A stretch of DNA of 64,000 nucleotides, taken from positions 20,368,677 to 20,432,676 of the forward strand of contig JBBMOA010000020.1 in the NCBI GenBank assembly GCA_037954235.1, read 5' to 3'. A program made the position numbers and the translations under genes. Numbering within the stretch: position 1 is the stretch's first letter; every line of letters starts with the position of its first letter. The DNA comes from Aulostomus chinensis (lineage: Eukaryota; Chordata; Actinopteri; Syngnathiformes; Aulostomidae). Of this stretch, positions 58,442-64,000 are shown piece by piece. Below the pieces are notes generated by a model that did no database searches, was not told the DNA's origin, and saw only the letters and a list, made by a program, of their open reading frames with translations.

Positions 58442-61400
58442 GTAGAGTGAATGCACAGAGGGCAACAAGCCTACGCACTGGGGACGAATCATTATCATTT
58501 TCTATCTCTTGCGTCAACATTCCGTATCATATTTGTCCAATATAAATGCCCGACCTTCACTCACTTTGTCTGCACCAACTCATAGATGTCCTTCCTGAAA
58601 CTGAGCCCACTGTTATGATTTTCTCACTTTTCTTTATTTTGTTCTGATGTAACTGGCTCTCACCTCAGTGTCTCTCACCTCTCCACTCCCTACTGATTTT
58701 TACGTCTCCAGTTCCATCTGGCCACTTCAAACTGTATATTTGGCCTAATATATTAAATTAGAATCCCATCATACTGCTTTAAACTGCATTAAGCTTTAAT
58801 TCTGACATTTACAGTAAGTAACAGTGAATCAGATGACTTTCCTTATGGAGACAGAGCACAACCGCGCAGCAACCTTCAGGGGTGAAAAGTGAAATGAAAT
58901 TGGCCTCAAACTGCCAAAAACAAGTTAAAACTCATGTTTAAATGCCCAAATTTAAAATATGGATAAAAGTGTTACAGCCTAGGTCAAGAAAGTTTTGGAA
59001 CACGTTCCCCCCCTTTCCATGACATCTGGAAGCGTGGAGAAGTTTTATATAACCCAGCCGTTTAGATTAAACTAAGACCTCAATTTAAGCATTTTTAATG
59101 ACGTGGGCACTTTGACTGGCAGCTCAATAATATGCTCCCCTCGCTCTGCTTCAGCTCCTCCCCTTTTTTTGTATAAAAAAATACAATAAAGATAGTCCAA
59201 AAAACATTTTTGAGGCTTCAAAACAGGAGTCACCTGTCACACTCCAACCATTATACAGTCCATGAGCATGCACAGCTCGTCGTTCTCAAACTGTGGCCAA
59301 ACTGTGTTCTAATGTCAGTGGCCTATCAAAATGCCTGTCTAGCTAAAAACACTATATTTCACTATTTTAGATTTCATGTCATTGGCGTTCGGTGTCACTG
59401 CTACTGCAGGTAGAAACTGGATGACATCACTACATAGCCTTCTGATGTGTCCATATTCCACTAAAACACAATGCATCATGTCAAAATTCCTCAGGGAAAT
59501 ATAGTCACCTAAAACTGACACAACTACTTATCTATCAGTGAAAAGGCGACAGTAGCACATCTGTAAACTGTGTCAGAATCCCACAGTTGTCCCATTCTTC
59601 CTGCTGATGCTGTGTCCTGAATGGCTCAGTGTTTGAGCTCAGATCTTTTGAAAACTTTACCCTGATGGTGGCGCATTCTACCACACAGCAGCCTCTAGGC
59701 TTTTTTTATTCATTTGCTGGCTGACAGAATTGACAGTGAGGTACCTTCATGCAATTCAAAGTCAACGGAGAGTGATGCATCGTTTCTCCTCCGGTGTAAG
59801 CAGGGCTCTGTCTCCATAGTGTCAAACCCACTGAGAATTCACTGCCAAATCAGTGTTCTCTGCCGCGTTTTGTTCTTTTTGGTCGGTGGTTGCACATAGA
59901 CTCTCATCAGTCTCTGCAACCTACCGTATACAGCACAGACGGCAAACAAGCTCTGACAAGACGACTGTACGCCGAGCTCAAAGCGATGGAGATCTGAGGT
60001 AAACAGAGGATCAAAAAGGGTGGAATTGTAGAAACAAGTATATCTCGCAGCTGAGATTTTTATGTCCAAAAAAATGATAGAAAAACAAAAACCCTCTTTG
60101 TGAGCAGATGAGACCAAAACATGAGCAAGTGACTATGACATATATGGCAAAGTGACAGTTTTCACCAGGCGGCTCCAAAACTAGTGGATGTTCATGTGGG
60201 TTTGTGTCTGCTGTCTGGCAGTACAAACTGACATGAGATAGGAGAAAGAAAAAATAAAACACTTTTGTTTGTTTTGGACTCCCTCTGTCCCTGCTGGTGA
60301 AACTATGCTTAATGCAGGTTTAAACGGATGATTTAATAAAACTTCATATATATCTTTTTTTCCCTCCAACTGTGTCCATCTCTCCTCCTGGCCTCCCCCA
60401 TGATTGTGATCCCCCTCTCTGACCCTTCTGAGTGTCTCCTCTGATGTGTTGTTGTTCACTGGTTCTTAGTAACATGCCACATTAACACTTTTTTTATGAA
60501 GTAATTTACTCCTACTTGAATATCTGTTAAATGCGTCTCATTCCTGTGCGCCTTTCTTTGGGTTGTAGTCACTCCTGTCTTGCATTCTATGTACATATGC
60601 ACACCTCTTCGTCACAGTGTAAAAGGTGGTGTTTTTACTCTTCTCCAACCTTGTCTGTGGTTCTGTACAGCTTGTGTGACCGGGTGCAAAGTGGTGCAAA
60701 GTACAGGTGTGTTTAAAATTGATGTCATCATGCGCATTGTCTGCGTGCTCCTCTCTTGGTGCAGTTCAAAAAGTTTGCACCATTAACCAGCAAAATTCAG
60801 TCTGAAGCCACTAGTGTAGTTTGTTCCAGGCTATTTAGCGGACGCATTGCTCAGACTAAGATCCGTCACAGAGGCGGGGGTACGCCCCGCATACAAAGAC
60901 CACACCTAAAACATTACGATGCGCAATACCTCACCTCGGCTTGAACCGGAAGACCCCGCAGCCTCCAAAGACACACAGATATTCAACATGTATTGAAACC
61001 AGGAGGGATCTCTCCTCATCGTCTCCTCATTAAGAAAATCACTTACACACACGGCGCAGCAGCTTAACTGTGACAGTTACTTAAATCTCCTGACGCAAGA
61101 TCGATCAGGATGTAACAATATTGTAGTCGTCTTCCTGATCAATCCTGAGCTCATTATTTAGATTATTTCTTTATTATGTGGTGTATTGATGAGCTGCTGT
61201 GTCTTTTATTACTTACTTAAAGGTTAAAAAGGCTGCTTCCTGTAATTGTAGATGATTCCATGCGCACGGCAGCGTCTTTGTAGCAAATATGAGAGGACAT
61301 TTGAGGAGCAGCAGTACAGACTGATAACAATTCAACTTAAGCTTCTGATTTTTTTATTTTTTTTTTTTAGGGGACAGACAGGCAACTAAATAAACTGTTT

Positions 61401-62259
61401 CCACTGCATAAAATAAATTAATTCTTTCAAGTTTTCAATAGCGATACACTGAGGTGCGTCTGCTTTTACACCTTGTTTCCAAATATGTGGTTCTGTTATA
61501 CACAGTGTGCTCCTGCAAGGTGATCAATACACCAGCTGATTCACTCAAAGAGAGCCTATTACACTGTTTTTTCTACGCCTGGATGTGAGGAATATCCGCG
61601 TGGAACGGTGCTGCACATAGGAAGCTGCAGAAACCTGTTACCTAGCTCATTTTTTTATAGCACACTTGAGGCAAATGCTATAGTGAAACTAAGCAGAAGG
61701 AGGAGCATCGCAAACAAAGTGGAGATGACGGAGTCCCCCGTGAGTGAGTGGACGCCTTGTGCTCTTCGGAATGATGGACTCCAGATAAAAGGCGACAGAA
61801 AATAGATATGATTTAATTCATGTTGTGTCTAAAAGATGCAAAATTGATAAAAGGAATCCTTTGCGCCTGACTTTGCACCTGATTTTAAAGAATTTGAAGA
61901 GATTGAACACGCCCCAAATGCACTTACGCCATGCTCACCCAGTGCCCCCAGGATCCATCGTCTTGTGTGTGTTACAGCTTCTGCTTACACCATTTTAACA
62001 CAGTTTCCCATTTCTGGTTTTGATGTTGCTGTATACAGTAGCAATGCAGCCCCTGGTCTCACTGGACTGAAGCTCATGAGACAGTGCACACGTAAATCAT
62101 CCAGCTGTAGTCTCTAAGGAGCCACTTGCAGGTCCTGCTGACAAGAAAATGCGTGATGAGACATCCACAAAATCCCCATAACAAAGAACAGCAATATGCC
62201 ATTGGAGATATCTCTGAAGAGGGGGAAACAAGAAAATAATTCTCTTGCTCTCTTCACAG

Positions 62260-62304
62260 ATATCTCCCAAGAAAGCCCGGTCATCCGAAACGCCGTTGCC
62301 CAAA
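62260..62304 (+). CDS. pak5: Candidate 45-nt cassette exon of pak5
   Basis: A T/C-rich tract ending in TCTTCACAG is followed by 45 open bases and then GTATGA. The exon is phase 0 on both sides, as required after the pak5 first coding exon, and would insert ISPKKARSSETPLPK. I do not know this insert from PAK5. It may equally be a decoy. Confidence 0.35.
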
Positions 62305-62666
62305 GTATGACTTCCTCTTCCCTTTTGTTAACCCCCCTCCCCTCCCCTCCCCTCCTTTTTTTTTTTTTTTTTTTTTTGTCGACCGCACTCACCTAATCAC
62401 AACCCGCTGTTTTGTTACCACATCTCTTCTCCGCTGCCTGCTGCCATGCGTTCAGGTGGAGGTGGTGTGTCAGCAGGAACAGAGAGAAACACAGAATGAC
62501 TCCACACATGACATAACTACATCGCTCTGCCAAGTCTTTTCTTGGACCTCATTTCCACTCTCTTTTTTTTTTTTTTTTTTTGTTTCATTCGCATGAGCCT
62601 CCCCAGAACAGACTAGATGAACTGTAGCGGCATGTTCCCGTGTTTCTCCCTTTCCATGGAGCGCCA

Positions 62667-62705
62667 CTGATAATGATGATGATGATGATGATAATAATGA
62701 TGATG
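62667..62705. repeat. (GAT)n microsatellite
   Basis: About twelve GAT/AAT units occur within the pak5 intron. Confidence 0.85.
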
Positions 62706-62773
62706 GGTGCTGAGATGTGAAGTGCATGTTGCCATGACAGCTGATTCTGCTCTGCACCTCCTGATAAAAAAAT

Positions 62774-62824
62774 CCTCTCCTCTCCTCTCCTCTCCTCTCC
62801 TCTCCTCTCCTCTCCTCTCCTCTC
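62774..62824. repeat. (TCCTC)n pentanucleotide repeat
   Basis: About ten TCCTC units give a pure polypyrimidine array. Confidence 0.88.
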
Positions 62825-64000
62825 TACACATCTGGAATCCTTTCAAGTATGTGCATTAATGACACATCTACTGAGCAAGCACAAAACAAGTTAACCAAAC
62901 ATATTTTGAGAGTACTTTTTTTTTTTTTCTTGCTGCTGTTGCATTTTCAGTGCACTTGACTGTTACAAAGTGCTCGTCGACAGTTTTTAATTAGCAAGTT
63001 CAGACAGGATATTCCCATATCGGCCATATCTTTTTATAGCCCAATATTGAAAGAACTAATAGTACTTTTCATGCTCCTCGGTAACTAAGGTCATTGTGTC
63101 AGATTAACTTTGAGCCACTGCCAGATTCCGGGATGTAGCTTGTAACAGACGGAGATAATTTCAGTGGAAAAGATCATGTCATGTGTCACACAGATGTAAT
63201 GAAACAAACCGGACACAATAACAGAATCAAACTTTAAAGTAGCATTTTTTTGAATTAAACTTATCAAGTTTTCCCAAGAGACAAAATACCATCATACTGG
63301 TGCCCAAATGTAAGTCCTTTAGACAATTAAAACATCAGTTGGAGTAGTTGGATGTTGAAATTGAGGTCACAACTCATCTAGTCTCTCAGTCTCAGAATAC
63401 TTGATGCCAAATTTGTGTGTAGATTTAAAGAGGCAAATGGAGGAAGTTGTAATATTTGTAGTTACCGTGAGGGTGTAGAGTGGCGCAGGAATGAGTTCTT
63501 AAACTTGGAAACATGAAGCATTAATGTGCGGTTGCCTCGTCTAAGAGTCAGTGGACATTTTTTTGGATGGGTTTTCGGTTAAATGCCTGAAATGTGGTCT
63601 GTGGTCCACAGTTTTGATGCTTTGTTCCACAGCATAAAACGCACCAATTTTATAGCTGTTATGTTTCAGGTGGTTACTAAAGATTGTCTACACGAGCCTA
63701 CAGAGGTTGAAGACATTGAATAATAAAAAGGTAGTTGTGGTGATGATGTCATGAATCAGGTCAAGTTCATCCATAGCATAGCACATCTTTGTACGTTTTG
63801 AAAAACTATAAAGGGTCTTTTCATTTGTAAAGATAATCTTGCTTAACTTTTGATTGCCACAGAGATTCTCAACAATAATCTCAAATCCAGTTTAAAGGTC
63901 ATTTGGTCGTAGGAAACCGTGGTGATGCTAACCTCTAGTTCGGTCAACAAAAATATGTCATCACAAAAGCTGAGGCCTCCTCTCCAGTTTACTCTCTAAT

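Larger units (their letters stand above)
58442..64000 (+). other. pak5: pak5 intron after first coding exon
   Basis: The sequence following the first coding exon shows no trace of the expected next exon, the linker toward the kinase domain. Apart from the cassette-exon candidate at 62260 and simple repeats, I see nothing recognisable. Confidence 0.55.

Overview
The window looks like nuclear DNA of a bony fish, probably a percomorph teleost. The genes have small phase-consistent GT/AG exons, there are many long (GT)n and other microsatellites, and there are several fish-type retroposons (tRNA-headed SINEs with an L2-like tail ending in GGAT repeats, and LINE relics). There is no operon structure and nothing prokaryotic. 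Species cannot be fixed from the sequence.

Layout. (1) Positions 455-11144, + strand: the 3' part of a multi-exon gene that enters from the left edge. Fifteen exons can be chained in one reading frame through matching splice phases to a stop at 11144. They give about 704 residues of Ser/Pro-rich, acidic and basic low-complexity protein with helical segments at the C-terminus. I do not recognise the family. (2) Positions 13272-17260, - strand: a complete galectin-3 gene (lgals3), tail-to-tail with gene 1. It has a TATA box, a non-coding first exon, a tiny start-codon exon, a Pro/Trp/Ala-rich N-terminal exon and three exons for one galectin carbohydrate-recognition domain with all canonical sugar-contact residues. 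(3) About 17300-24700: intergenic DNA with repeats. (4) About 24780-25057, + strand: a GC-richer block ending in a strong splice donor, a candidate 5' non-coding exon of pak5. (5) 25058-58237: about 33 kb with no coding exon I can support, probably pak5 intron, holding microsatellites, a 23-bp minisatellite, transposon relics and a possible hAT-type MITE. (6) 58238-58441, + strand: the first coding exon of pak5 (p21-activated kinase 5), encoding the basic stretch, CRIB motif and pseudosubstrate. Gene continues beyond the right edge; a 45-nt in-phase candidate cassette exon lies at 62260-62304.

The three genes have no evident joint pathway; their proximity is ordinary vertebrate gene order. 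I found no convincing new biological system. The points most worth checking are the unrecognised gene and its alternative splice sites, the Trp-rich galectin-3 tail with its 11-nt start exon, the candidate pak5 cassette exon, and several mobile-element arrangements.
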